The notes under the pieces: generated by a model
Databases searched by the model: none
Seen by the model: the letters and a program-made list of their open reading frames with translations, nothing else
Told to the model about the DNA's origin: nothing
Translations under genes and position numbers: made by a program
Source of the DNA: Candidatus Flexicrinis affinis
GTDB taxonomy: Bacteria > Chloroflexota > Anaerolineae > Aggregatilineales > Phototrophicaceae
Assembly: GCA_016716525.1 (NCBI GenBank)
Contig: JADJWE010000002.1
Location: forward strand, 372,001 to 436,000
Length of the DNA: 64,000 nt
Direction of reading: 5' to 3'
Shown: piece after piece, positions 52,442 to 61,429 of the stretch
Layout of the letters: each line of letters begins with the position of its first letter
Numbering within the stretch: the first letter of the stretch is position 1

Positions 52442-53907
52442 GCGTGTACACCTTGACTGGCGGCATCGCGATCGCCGGTCGTGGGGGGTTCATCCTTCGG
52501 GAGTTGGCCGATCATCGCGATTGCGTCCCAATTCGGTTCGCCCAACGACTGGCGCAGTTCAGCGCCCTGATCGATCAACGTGTTTCGCAGCACACTGGGG
52601 CTGATATCCCGCGGCGATTTGCCCGCCTTGACCGCCAGCGCCGCTGCCGTCCCGACCGCCTGCCCTTGCGACATGCAGATCGGGATGACGCGTGTGCTGG
52701 CAACACCCTCATGCGTGGCAGATAAGCACTTGCCCGCCATCATCAAGCCTTCGACGCCGCGTGCAATCAAGCTGCGGATGGGGATGTCGTAGGTTTTTAC
52801 GTTGCGGCTTTCGACCCATGTGCCGGCAGGGCGATGAATGTCGATGTGGTATCCACCCAGCGCAACGCCGTCTTCGAACTCCCGGCCTGCGACAAGGTCA
52901 TCACCCGTCAGGACGTAGTCACCCATAATCCGGCGGCTCTCGCGCACACCGAGCATCGGCGCGATCTCGCGCAGCTCCGAGTTCTCGAATCCCGGCACCC
53001 AGTTCTTGAAGAAGCGCAGGAGCTGCGGAATCTGCTCGTACACCCGCACATACGCGTCGGTCATGCTGGTGACACTGGTCGGATCCAGCCCGAGCACGCG
53101 CGTCATCACGACCAGATACTCGTCATCGCGATGCAGCTTGACGCCGACAACGCGCGACTGCGGCACATCGTGGTCGCCGGCTTGACGCGCCTTCTCGACA
53201 AGCCCCGCGAACCCACCGCAAATGATCACCTTCATGCGGTCAAGCCGCGCAACCATTTTCTCAAAGAGGTCGGGATACGGAACCAACCACTCGCGGTACT
53301 TGAGCTCGGGATCCTTGCAGCCATCGACGAAACCCTGCCGGTTGACCCCGCCGATCTTGAACACCAATGTCGGAGCCTGAACCAAGCCGTCGCCGGTGCG
53401 GCCCTTCTCCCACTCCGCACCGCCGCGCGCCGCCACGTCGCCATCGCCGCTGCAGTCGATCACAACATCGGCAAGGATCGCCTGGCGCCCTGATTTGTGC
53501 TCGACCACGACACCTGTGATCCTGTCTCCTTCGCGCAGCGTGTCGACCACCTGCGTGTGCAGCATCAGCTTCACGCCCGACTCGATCATCATCTCCATCA
53601 GGAGAATCTTGTAGTGGTGACTGTCGACACTGATCGCAGATGAACACTTCGGGTCAAGCTCGAACGGAGATGCGGCATTGCGTGCCCACAGCCGCTGCAC
53701 GATTTCGCCCGGCAGCCCCTTGATGATCTGGCGATAATCCTGATCGTGGAACCCGAGCCACGGCAGCGTAGCCGAGATGCCGCCGAGAAAACCGTGATAC
53801 TCGATTAGCAGTGTTTCCGCGCCGTTGCGGGCCGCTGAGAGCGCGGCGTTTATGCCCGCTGCCCCGGAGCCGACCACGACGACTTGGGTACGAAGTGTTG
53901 AAAGCAT
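52429..53907 (-). CDS. FAD-dependent oxidoreductase (PF12831 type) B
   Basis: A 492-residue flavoprotein with VVVVGSGAAGINAALSAARN (GxGxxG) and HGFLGGISATLPWLGFH, an RESRRIMGDYVL motif typical of PF12831 enzymes, and EGLMMAGKCLSATHEG near the C-terminus. ATG 53907 is preferred to one six codons upstream. It and oxidoreductase A are only distantly alike, so they may act on two steps or form a heteromer. It follows the aldo/keto reductase by 35 nt. Confidence 0.87.
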   Translation of the reverse strand: MLSTLRTQVVVVGSGAAGINAALSAARNGAETLLIEYHGFLGGISATLPWLGFHDQDYRQIIKGLPGEIVQRLWARNAASPFELDPKCSSAISVDSHHYKILLMEMMIESGVKLMLHTQVVDTLREGDRITGVVVEHKSGRQAILADVVIDCSGDGDVAARGGAEWEKGRTGDGLVQAPTLVFKIGGVNRQGFVDGCKDPELKYREWLVPYPDLFEKMVARLDRMKVIICGGFAGLVEKARQAGDHDVPQSRVVGVKLHRDDEYLVVMTRVLGLDPTSVTSMTDAYVRVYEQIPQLLRFFKNWVPGFENSELREIAPMLGVRESRRIMGDYVLTGDDLVAGREFEDGVALGGYHIDIHRPAGTWVESRNVKTYDIPIRSLIARGVEGLMMAGKCLSATHEGVASTRVIPICMSQGQAVGTAAALAVKAGKSPRDISPSVLRNTLIDQGAELRQSLGEPNWDAIAMIGQLPKDEPPTTGDRDAASQGVHAWVK

Positions 53908-53942
53908 GTGGTGAAGTCTCCCCATATTTTGGTCGCAACGGG

Positions 53943-54845
53943 TTACTCTTGGGGCACTTTAGGCGCAAGTGCAGCACTCAGCCGGTGTTTCGCCTCCGCG
54001 AGAACATCTGCTGGCAGCACGCCGCGTTCGGCAGCGGCGACGTTGTCGCGCAGATGATCCGGGTCGATGGTCGCAACAATCGCCGTATGCACATCGGGGT
54101 GACTGAGCGTGAAGCGCAGCACAAACGCGGTTCGCGTCTCGCCGTCGAGCAGGTCGTCAAGGCCTGCGCGCTCCCACAGACCATCTGCACCACCCTGCTC
54201 TGCTTTGCCTTGCGCCGCGCCACCGCGAATGATCGTACCGAGTCCGTGCGCCGCTGCCTTGGTGAGCCAACTGCCGTAGTGCATCTCGTAGGCGGAGTAC
54301 GGAAGCTGTACGGTGTCGAACGCATCGAAGTGAGGTGCGAACGCCGTCATTTGTGGCTCGGTAACGGACAATCCTATGAAACGCGCCTTGCCCGCAGCAC
54401 GTGCGTCTTCAAGGGGCCGGACAAGATCGTAACGCACGAAATCGTCATACGTCGGTGTGTGGAGCTGCAGCAGGTCGACACGATCGGTGCGCAGACGGCG
54501 CAGGCTTTCGTCAATCGAGTCGCGCAGAAAGTCGGGCGACCAGTTGCGGGGCGTATCGTCCCAACTGCCCATGTCCTTAAGCTGACATCCGAATTTCGTG
54601 GCGATTAGATACTCGTCGCGCCGGTGGCCGATAAATCGCCCGATGAACTCCTCGCTCCGCCCGTAGATGCTGGCCGTGTCGATGAAGTTGATGCCGGCGT
54701 CCAAGACGGCGTTAAGTATCCGCTCTGCCTGCTCGTCGGAGACTGGACGCCCGTTCCAGATTCGCGGGGTCGCGCGAAGCTGACCGGCACCGTACCCGAG
54801 CACGGTCACTTGGAGCCCTGTACGGCCAAGCTGACGCGTGTTCAT
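53943..54845 (-). CDS. Aldo/keto reductase
   Basis: A 300-residue NADPH-dependent oxidoreductase with the catalytic tetrad in INFIDTASIYGRSEE (Asp, Tyr), LIATKFGCQ (Lys) and VDLLQLHTPT (His). The coenzyme site reads ATIDPDHLRDN near the end. L-fucose or galactose dehydrogenase-like members of this family oxidise sugars to lactones, which would fit the nearby fucosidase and dehydratase genes; that assignment is inference. Its start overlaps the stop of the Ldh_2 gene by 4 nt. Confidence 0.9.
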   Translation of the reverse strand: MNTRQLGRTGLQVTVLGYGAGQLRATPRIWNGRPVSDEQAERILNAVLDAGINFIDTASIYGRSEEFIGRFIGHRRDEYLIATKFGCQLKDMGSWDDTPRNWSPDFLRDSIDESLRRLRTDRVDLLQLHTPTYDDFVRYDLVRPLEDARAAGKARFIGLSVTEPQMTAFAPHFDAFDTVQLPYSAYEMHYGSWLTKAAAHGLGTIIRGGAAQGKAEQGGADGLWERAGLDDLLDGETRTAFVLRFTLSHPDVHTAIVATIDPDHLRDNVAAAERGVLPADVLAEAKHRLSAALAPKVPQE

Positions 54846-55873
54846 ACCGTCACACCCAACGACACGGCGAGCGCGCTCAACTCAGCCCATGTCGCGTCAG
54901 GCACTGGAATTCCAGTCACGGCACGCTCAAGCGCTGCTATCGATTCCGGCTCGCCCGGCAGCAGCACGCGCTCGACACCATCCAGCGGCGTCGACCCACG
55001 AATCCTGTCCAGCAAGGTGCGAACCTCGTCGTCGAACTCGTCACGGTCAACGAAGTACGCAACATCGAGCGCAAGAATCAGCGTGGGATTGCCCGGCCGA
55101 TAGTTGGGCGATGAGGCGGGCGTAAACCCGGCCAACAGCGTCGGGATGATCTCCAGCATCAGCGCCAATCCGCCGCCCTTGTGCAATCCAAACGGCAGCA
55201 GCACACCATCGTTGTAGAAGTCGTTCGGATCGGTGGTCGGACTTCCGTCATGAGTGATCAGCATGCCCGGCGGAACACGTTCGCCTTTGTCGCGCGCAAG
55301 CTGAACCTTGCCAATGGCGATGCCGGACGTGGCGAAATCTAGCACCAGCGGCGCACGCCCCGTGGTCGTTGGCACTGCCCATGCCATCGGATTCGTGCCG
55401 AACATACGCTGCCTGCTGCCGAACGGCGCAACCGAACCGCCGGCGGACGCGCCGCTAGCCAACACAATGCCGATCAGGCCCTGTGCGGCGATGCGTTCGG
55501 CGTACTCACCCGCGCGGCCAATGTGATTGACCCGGCGTAAGGCTACGGCGGCCATGCCGTACTCGGCGGCACGGTCCGCGGCAAGGTCGGCCCCAAACGA
55601 TGCCGTGATCTGACCAAATGCCCATCCTCCGTCGACACGCGCAAGCGCGCCGCGTGTCGACTCGATCGTGGGACGGGCGGACGCGACGAGCGAGCCATCG
55701 CGGATCTTGCCGACGTACTTCATCAACTGCTGCACGCCGTGAGAGTCGTGACCGCGCAGGTTCGTTGTGACCAGCGAGGCCGCCACCGCGGACGCGATGT
55801 CCTCAGGCGCACCCGCTGCCATGAGCAGTCGGGTGGTGAAATCCCTCAGTTCGTCAGCGGCGAAAACCGGCAT
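54842..55873 (-). CDS. Ldh_2-family (malate/L-lactate/ureidoglycolate-type) dehydrogenase
   Basis: A 343-residue NAD(P)-dependent 2-hydroxyacid oxidoreductase of the fold unrelated to classical LDH. The conserved LRGHDSHGVQQLMKYV block carries the active-site His, and FGTNPMAWAVP and PFGLHKGGGLALMLEI form the cofactor and substrate site. It begins at ATG 55873, sharing one base with the Gfo/Idh/MocA stop. It probably interconverts a keto-acid and hydroxy-acid intermediate of sugar-acid breakdown. Confidence 0.9.
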   Translation of the reverse strand: MPVFAADELRDFTTRLLMAAGAPEDIASAVAASLVTTNLRGHDSHGVQQLMKYVGKIRDGSLVASARPTIESTRGALARVDGGWAFGQITASFGADLAADRAAEYGMAAVALRRVNHIGRAGEYAERIAAQGLIGIVLASGASAGGSVAPFGSRQRMFGTNPMAWAVPTTTGRAPLVLDFATSGIAIGKVQLARDKGERVPPGMLITHDGSPTTDPNDFYNDGVLLPFGLHKGGGLALMLEIIPTLLAGFTPASSPNYRPGNPTLILALDVAYFVDRDEFDDEVRTLLDRIRGSTPLDGVERVLLPGEPESIAALERAVTGIPVPDATWAELSALAVSLGVTV

Positions 55874-56904
55874 CAGTCCAGCTCCACGACGCGACCCGTG
55901 TCCCACGACTCCATGACAGCGCGGGCGACTCGAAGCGCTGCAATGCCTTCCGCAGCGCCAACCAGCGGCGTTCCACCTTCACGGACGCATCGGGCGAAGT
56001 CTTCCAGTTCGTCGGTCAGCGCCGTCGTAAAGGGATGCGGACCGGTGACTTCAAGCGGCCTGATCGTGGGTCCGTCTACCTTCGCCTGGGCCGGTGGAAC
56101 GACCTCTTCCCACAGCAGTTCCTGCCCAAATCGCTTGAAGTGGAGGGCGCCTTTCGTGCCGAACAATACGAGCTGACTAACGTAAGCCGAAATCTGGTGT
56201 GTGCTGTAGGTAACGAGCGTGCCATCCTCCATTTCGAGGATTGCCGACGCGGCATCCGGCACGGTTGCAGGCGCTGCCCGGCGCGTATACGCGCCGAAAA
56301 CCCGCCGGACGGGCCCAAAGAAGTAGGCCAACAGGTCGAAATAGTGAACGGCGAGCTGATCGAGCGGCCCGCCCGGCGCTTTGTCGGCATCCATGTACCA
56401 GCTGTCCGGGTCGCGGTTGTTGAGCAGAGGCGCGCCGTGCATCGCCGCGGCCAGAGCCACGCGACCCAGCGTCCCGTCGTCGATCATCTGCTTAACCATG
56501 TGTGCGGCGCCGGTACGTCGTCCCTGCATGCCGACCGCAAGGACCAACCCGCGCCGAGTGGCTTCCGACTGCATTTCCCGAGCTTGTGCCACCGTATTTG
56601 CGATCGGCTTCTCGACCAGCACGTGTTTGCCGGCACTCAGCGCCGCCATCGTCTGGTCATAGTGCAAGAAGTTGGGCGTGGGCAGGAGGACCGCCTCAGT
56701 CGACGGATCGCCCAGAATGTCATCATAACTGGCGTACACGCAACCGCCGTACTGTTCGACAATAGCGTGCGCGTTCGCGAAATCGCGACTCGTGACGCCG
56801 GCGAACTTCAGGATGGGCGAGGCCGCTGCCGCGTTCAGCAGCGTTCGTCCCCAACGGGAGGGAGAGACGATGGCAAATCGTACTGGAGAAGAAAGAGTCG
56901 TCAT
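55873..56904 (-). CDS. Gfo/Idh/MocA-family oxidoreductase
   Basis: A 343-residue NAD(P)-dependent sugar or inositol dehydrogenase. The Rossmann start is VRFAIVSPSRWGRTLLNAAA, with the signature lysine in HVLVEKPIANTVAQA and an alpha/beta substrate domain after about residue 125 (GGPLDQLAVHYFDLLAYFFG). ATG 56904 is used rather than ATG 56922, which lies in the regulatory region. First gene of a six-gene minus-strand operon, divergent from a GntR regulator. Confidence 0.9.
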   Translation of the reverse strand: MTTLSSPVRFAIVSPSRWGRTLLNAAAASPILKFAGVTSRDFANAHAIVEQYGGCVYASYDDILGDPSTEAVLLPTPNFLHYDQTMAALSAGKHVLVEKPIANTVAQAREMQSEATRRGLVLAVGMQGRRTGAAHMVKQMIDDGTLGRVALAAAMHGAPLLNNRDPDSWYMDADKAPGGPLDQLAVHYFDLLAYFFGPVRRVFGAYTRRAAPATVPDAASAILEMEDGTLVTYSTHQISAYVSQLVLFGTKGALHFKRFGQELLWEEVVPPAQAKVDGPTIRPLEVTGPHPFTTALTDELEDFARCVREGGTPLVGAAEGIAALRVARAVMESWDTGRVVELD

Positions 56905-56913
56905 GATGTTTAT

Positions 56914-56942
56914 TTGACACATATCCTACAAGTGGATAACAT
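56914..56942 (+). promoter_or_regulatory. Promoter of the GntR-family gene with overlapping inverted repeat
   Basis: TTGACA (56914-56919), 17 nt, TAACAT (56937-56942). The spacer contains TATCC-N7-GGATA (56922-56926 and 56934-56938), a likely FadR-type operator placed to block this promoter and, being between divergent genes, probably also the minus-strand operon. Confidence 0.7.
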
Positions 56943-57009
56943 CAGCATACCTTAGTGGCTAGCGTCCTGTCAAAAACTGGCGACCGGGCCCCGCTCTTGG
57001 AGAGACCCC

Positions 57010-57732
57010 TTGTGCGCGAAACCAATCATCCCACTTAAGCGCCCGCCCCTGCTCTACCGCGAAGTACAGGATGCGATCCGTGAGTACATCCTGCAGAATC
57101 GGCTGCAGCCCGGCGACGCGCTTCCCGCTGAGGGCGACCTCGCACGGCAACTCGGCGTAAGCCGGAATTCGGTGCGCGAAGCGGTGCGCTCGCTCGAGTC
57201 GCTCGGCGTCATTGAGACCAAGCGCGGAAGCGGCCTGTTTGTCTCGAGCTTCTCGTTCGATCCGATCCTCGACAACTTGCAATACAGCCTGCTCTCAAAT
57301 CTGACCGAGCTCTCCGAGCTGCTGCAGGTCCGGCGGGTTCTCGAAGTCGGTATGATCGAAACAGCCATGATCGCAATGACGCCTGAGCGGATCGAAGCGA
57401 TCGCCGAAACGGTCGACGCGATGGGTGAGCGTGCGGCGAAAGGCCTGCCGTTCGTCAAAGAGGATCGAGCGTTCCACCGTTTGCTCTTCGAGCACGTCGG
57501 CAACAGTGTGCTGGTTCGCCTGCTCGACATCTTCTGGCAGGGGTTCAACAAGGCCTCGCAGTACGCGGATATCGCAGACGACGAACCCATCTGGACTCAC
57601 GGCGCGCATCAAGCGATCGTCGACGCCATCGTGGACAACGATGCCGAGCGTGCACGAGTCGCGCTTGCAGAGCACTATGCCGGACTTGCACGTCGTATCC
57701 AGCGGGCTTCCCAGAGACGGAGCACAGAATGA
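57010..57732 (+). CDS. GntR-family (FadR subfamily) transcriptional regulator
   Basis: A 240-residue regulator. The winged helix is VQDAIREYILQNRLQPGDAL through LPAEGDLARQLGVSRNSVRE, and the all-helical FCD domain (about residues 90-225) has the metal-binding pattern with His in FHRLLFEHVG and in HGAHQAIVDAI. The start is TTG 57010 with GGAGAG 5 nt upstream. It controls either or both of the divergent acid-sugar operons. NanR and UxuR belong to the same subfamily, consistent with sialic or uronic acid effectors. Confidence 0.9.
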   Translation: MCAKPIIPLKRPPLLYREVQDAIREYILQNRLQPGDALPAEGDLARQLGVSRNSVREAVRSLESLGVIETKRGSGLFVSSFSFDPILDNLQYSLLSNLTELSELLQVRRVLEVGMIETAMIAMTPERIEAIAETVDAMGERAAKGLPFVKEDRAFHRLLFEHVGNSVLVRLLDIFWQGFNKASQYADIADDEPIWTHGAHQAIVDAIVDNDAERARVALAEHYAGLARRIQRASQRRSTE

Positions 57733-58619
57733 CTGGCAAGTTCACGGGTATCATCCCGCCTGTGATCTCGCCGCTGACTCCCGCAGGAGAAATCGACGTG
57801 GCCGGCCTTGAGAGTCATGTTCACCGGCTCATTGACGGCGGCGTCCACGGTCTGTTTGTGCTTGGCAGCAGCGGCGAAGGTCCACTGCTCACAAGTTCGC
57901 TTGCCAAAACTCTGATCCGGCGCACCGTTGAGGCTGTGGATGGGCAGATTCCTGTGATCGCAGGTGCTTTGGAGCCTTCCACGGTTCGCACGATCGAGGC
58001 GATCGAACTGGCCGCCGAATGCGGGGCCGACGCAGTGGTGATCACGACCCCCTACTACGTCGAGACCGACGACGCTGGTCTGCGTGCACACGTCCGCGAA
58101 GCCGCGGAGCGTTCCCCACTGCCGGTCGTGCTCTACAACATCCCCAGCAAGACGCACCACAACATGACGCCATCGATCGTGGCCGATGTCATCGATCTGG
58201 AGAATATCGTCGGCATAAAGGACAGTCACGGGGATTGGCCGCAGTTCGAACAGCTTCTCGCCCTACGCGGGCCGGACTTCGTTGTACTTCAAGGCGCGGA
58301 ACGCTACGCGGCGCAATCGCTGCTTGCGGGTGCGGACGGGCTTGTACCCGGATTGAGCAACGTCGCTCCGCGCCTGTTCGCCGAGATGTTCGACGCGGCG
58401 CAGGCAGGCGACCGCGAACGCTTGCTCGCACTCCAGTCGGATGCCGACGCCTTGGGAACGCTTCATACATACGGTCACTGGCTTGCGTGCTTGAAGTACG
58501 CCGTTTCACTTGTTGGCCCGACGCAGCCACATACCTTCGCCCGGGTTGTGCCCCTTTCTGATGCGGCACGTGCGACCATCGAGTCACTGGTAAGACGGCA
58601 GCAAGGAGGTCCAGAATGA
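57729..58619 (+). CDS. Dihydrodipicolinate synthase/N-acetylneuraminate lyase family aldolase
   Basis: A 296-residue class I aldolase barrel with LGSSGEGPLLTSS (substrate carboxylate loop), the catalytic Tyr in VVLYNIPSKTHHN and the Schiff-base Lys in NIVGIKDSHGDWPQ. Family members make or cleave keto-acids: DapA, NanA, KDG aldolase and KDG dehydratase cannot be told apart by eye. The overlap with the GntR gene (ATGA) and the nearby sialidase-like gene and FadR-type regulator make a sialic- or uronic-acid lyase more likely than lysine synthesis. Confidence 0.88.
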   Translation: MTGKFTGIIPPVISPLTPAGEIDVAGLESHVHRLIDGGVHGLFVLGSSGEGPLLTSSLAKTLIRRTVEAVDGQIPVIAGALEPSTVRTIEAIELAAECGADAVVITTPYYVETDDAGLRAHVREAAERSPLPVVLYNIPSKTHHNMTPSIVADVIDLENIVGIKDSHGDWPQFEQLLALRGPDFVVLQGAERYAAQSLLAGADGLVPGLSNVAPRLFAEMFDAAQAGDRERLLALQSDADALGTLHTYGHWLACLKYAVSLVGPTQPHTFARVVPLSDAARATIESLVRRQQGGPE

Positions 58620-58672
58620 AATAACCCCGCTCCGAACATCATTCCTCCAAAAGATCCTCAAAGGAGTCAGAC

Positions 58673-60304
58673 ATGAAGCCCGTATCCGCCCGTTCATTGT
58701 TGTTCGTCTTGCTGATCGTCAGTTTGTTCACCATTTCCCTCGGAACCGTCGCCCAAGAAGGCACCAGCATTCGCGTTTTTGCGAACGACCGGCCTGACCC
58801 GACGTTTATCGCCCACGGCGCCATCACCGGCACCAACGAAGCACTGTTCAACGCCTTGCACTGCTCATTGGTCAATCTCGATGAGAACTATTCGATCCAG
58901 CCCGACCTAGCCGCTAGCTTTACGCTCAGCGAGGACGAGACAACATACACGTTTGCGCTGAACCCGGACGCCAAGTGGCACGACGGAACGCCCGTGACCG
59001 CCGCGGATGTCGAGTTTACTTGGGTGGCTTACGCGACTCCCGAGGCCATTACCGGATCGCGCATCCGGCCGTTGGTCATGACTTCGATTGTGGGCGGCGC
59101 AGATGTCGTCGCGTCTGCAGCGGAAGCACCATCATACGCCGATACGACCAAGTATGCCGGAATCGAGATTGTTGATGACCACACCATCACGTTCACGCTC
59201 ACTGGACCCAACCCGCTGTGGCTAATCACTTCCAGCCAAAGCCCGAACGGGTACATCCTGCCCAAGCACATCCTCGCCGATATCCCGTATGCCGACTGGA
59301 AGACCCAGCCGATCTACGGTGCGGCGCCGCTAGGCTGCGGTCCGTTCCAGTTCGTGCAGCAGATCGAGGGTCAGTTTGTCGAGCTAGGGGCGTTTGCCGA
59401 TTATCACCTCGGCGCGCCCGAGATCGACCGCGTGTTCTTCATGAACTGGCTGACTCAGGATGTCGGCATCGCGCAGATCGAGTCCGGTGAGCTGGACGTC
59501 ATGCTCGGCCTGACGCCGACCGATGCCGATCGCCTCTCGCGCGAGACCGATGCGCAGATCCTGACCACGCCGTCAGCGGCAGCCTACCAGCTTTCGATCA
59601 ACACGTTCCGCATCACCGATCCGCGGGTACGTCTCGCGATGGCCTACGCTCTTGACCGCGAAGCGATCTTGGATGCGATCTTCCTCGGTCAGGGACGGGT
59701 TCAGGAGTGCTGCTTCCTGAACGATTGGGCCATCCCCGAAGGTCAGACGCCGTATCCGTACGACCCGGACATGGCCCGTCAGCTGTTGGCTGATGCGGGA
59801 TGGGACAGTAATCGAGAGTTGAGCGTCCTGTTCCCGACGGCTTACCGCTTGTCCGATTCCCTGCTGCCGATTGTGCAGCAGCAGCTCGCTGAAGTGGGTA
59901 TTCGGACGATCATCGACCCGCAGGAGCAGACCGCGTTCCGCGAGAAGCTCATCACCAATCAGGATTGGGACATCTTCTTCAATCAGGGCGCGAACATGCT
60001 GCCCGATCCCGGCAGCTTCACGGTTTGGGAATGTCCCACGGGCGGCAAGCCGCAGTCCGGTTGGTTCTACTGCGACGACAAGATGGCGGACCAGTACGTG
60101 ATCGGAAGGACGACGGCAGATTTCGCCACGCGGCAGGCTGCCTATCAGGCGATCCAGACGATATTCTACGAAGAGATGCCGACCGTGAACATTGCCGTGC
60201 CGTATACGATCTTCGCCGTACAGCAGCGCGTTCAGGGGCTGACGCCGACTGCCAACCGCGCTGCCTCGACGTGGAACATTTACGACTGGACGGTGACGGA
60301 ATAA
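58673..60304 (+). CDS. Dipeptide/oligopeptide-type ABC transporter substrate-binding protein
   Basis: A 543-residue family-5 binding protein with a signal peptide of about 28 residues (LLFVLLIVSLFTISLGTV). Family-5 features include NEALFNALHCSLVNLDENYS, LSEDETTYTFALNPDAKWHD and GTPVTAADVEFTW, with AYALDREAILDAIF in lobe 2. Such proteins bind peptides, but some (SatA-like, XBP-like) bind sialic acid or oligosaccharides. Here the surrounding sugar-acid genes favour a carbohydrate ligand; that is an inference. Confidence 0.9.
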   Translation: MKPVSARSLLFVLLIVSLFTISLGTVAQEGTSIRVFANDRPDPTFIAHGAITGTNEALFNALHCSLVNLDENYSIQPDLAASFTLSEDETTYTFALNPDAKWHDGTPVTAADVEFTWVAYATPEAITGSRIRPLVMTSIVGGADVVASAAEAPSYADTTKYAGIEIVDDHTITFTLTGPNPLWLITSSQSPNGYILPKHILADIPYADWKTQPIYGAAPLGCGPFQFVQQIEGQFVELGAFADYHLGAPEIDRVFFMNWLTQDVGIAQIESGELDVMLGLTPTDADRLSRETDAQILTTPSAAAYQLSINTFRITDPRVRLAMAYALDREAILDAIFLGQGRVQECCFLNDWAIPEGQTPYPYDPDMARQLLADAGWDSNRELSVLFPTAYRLSDSLLPIVQQQLAEVGIRTIIDPQEQTAFREKLITNQDWDIFFNQGANMLPDPGSFTVWECPTGGKPQSGWFYCDDKMADQYVIGRTTADFATRQAAYQAIQTIFYEEMPTVNIAVPYTIFAVQQRVQGLTPTANRAASTWNIYDWTVTE

Positions 60305-60367
60305 GCATCCCGGAGCGTGCTGTTAGCCTGCGAGCCGACTGCACGTGAATCAGGGTACATCTTACCT

Positions 60368-60400
60368 TGCGAGCTGGCTTCTAGATGAGGCCAGCTCGCA
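60368..60400 (+). terminator. Hairpin between binding-protein and permease genes
   Basis: TGCGAGCTGGC (60368-60378) pairs perfectly with GCCAGCTCGCA (60390-60400), an 11-bp stem in the 165-nt gap before the DppB-type gene. No T-run follows. It probably reduces read-through so that the binding protein is made in excess. Confidence 0.6.
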
Positions 60401-60469
60401 GGGCCTCTATCTGCTGCCGTACGACGAGTGCGGGAAACCCCGTCCCTTGAGGTTGACTGCGAGACAGTA

Positions 60470-61429
60470 ATGCGACAGTACTTCACACGTCGGATTCTAC
60501 AATCAATCCCTACGCTCCTGCTGCTGACGGTCGTCACGTTCGGATTCATTCAGGCGGCGCCGGGGGATTACGTAGATGCCATGATCGATCCGGCGACATT
60601 GACCGAAAACAGCGCCGAAGTTCTGGCGAGGCAGCGCGCCACCTTAGGCCTCGACCAACCGATCGTCATCCAGTACGTGCGCTGGGTCGGGGAATTGGCG
60701 CGCGGGAATCTCGGGTTCTCGTTTGTCCATAAGCGCCCCGTTCTGAGCATGATCGGCGAACGCCTGTGGGCAACCGTACAACTCGGCGGGCTGGCGATCC
60801 TCGTCGCCGTCGTCATCGGCGTCAGCGCTGGCATTGTGAGTGGAATGCGACCGTATACGCCATTCGACTATGTGGTATCGGTCATCAGCTACGGTGCCTG
60901 GTCGTTTCCCAATTTCTACCTCGGCATGATTCTAATCTACATCTTTGCGGTCGAGCTGAAGGTACTACCTTCGGCGGGCATGCTTACTCCGGGCGTCGAT
61001 AGCTTTGGCGACCGGCTGAAGCATTTGATCCTCCCCGTCACCGCGCTGAGTGTCCAGTTCATCGGGCTGTTTGCACGCCAAACCCGTTCGGCCGTGCTCG
61101 AGGTCCGCGCAGAGGACTTCGTCACAACTGCCCGCGCCAAGGGCCTACGGCCACGGCGCGTGACACTTCGCCATATCGTGCCCAATGCGTTGATTCCGGT
61201 GGTCACCGTTATCGGCTTGTCGCTCCCGATTGTGATCACGGGTGCGATCGTCACCGAAATGGTCTTCGGATGGTCAGGCATGGGCACCATGATGATCAAC
61301 GCCATAACGGGCCGCGACTATCCCGTCGTCATGGGAACGGTTCTCGTCATAGGAATAGTGGTACTGCTCGTCAATTTCGTTGTGGACGTCACGTATGCAA
61401 TCATCGACCCGCGCATCCGCTACCAGTAG
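60470..61429 (+). CDS. Dipeptide-type ABC transporter permease (DppB type)
   Basis: A 319-residue permease starting MRQYFTRRILQSIPTLLLLT, the standard DppB N-terminus, with GDYVDAM, helices through VAVVIGVSAGIVSGMRPYTP and the EAA loop EDFVTTARAKGLRPRRVTLR. ATG 60470 is used; a GTG at 60428 would add 14 unlike residues. The DppC gene overlaps its 3' end. No DppD/DppF ATPase gene occurs before the window ends. Confidence 0.92.
   Translation: MRQYFTRRILQSIPTLLLLTVVTFGFIQAAPGDYVDAMIDPATLTENSAEVLARQRATLGLDQPIVIQYVRWVGELARGNLGFSFVHKRPVLSMIGERLWATVQLGGLAILVAVVIGVSAGIVSGMRPYTPFDYVVSVISYGAWSFPNFYLGMILIYIFAVELKVLPSAGMLTPGVDSFGDRLKHLILPVTALSVQFIGLFARQTRSAVLEVRAEDFVTTARAKGLRPRRVTLRHIVPNALIPVVTVIGLSLPIVITGAIVTEMVFGWSGMGTMMINAITGRDYPVVMGTVLVIGIVVLLVNFVVDVTYAIIDPRIRYQ

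Noticed and set aside
57729..58619. dapA of lysine biosynthesis
   Set aside because: The overlap with a FadR-type regulator and the transporter/sialidase neighbourhood fit a catabolic lyase; the motifs alone do not distinguish the family members.
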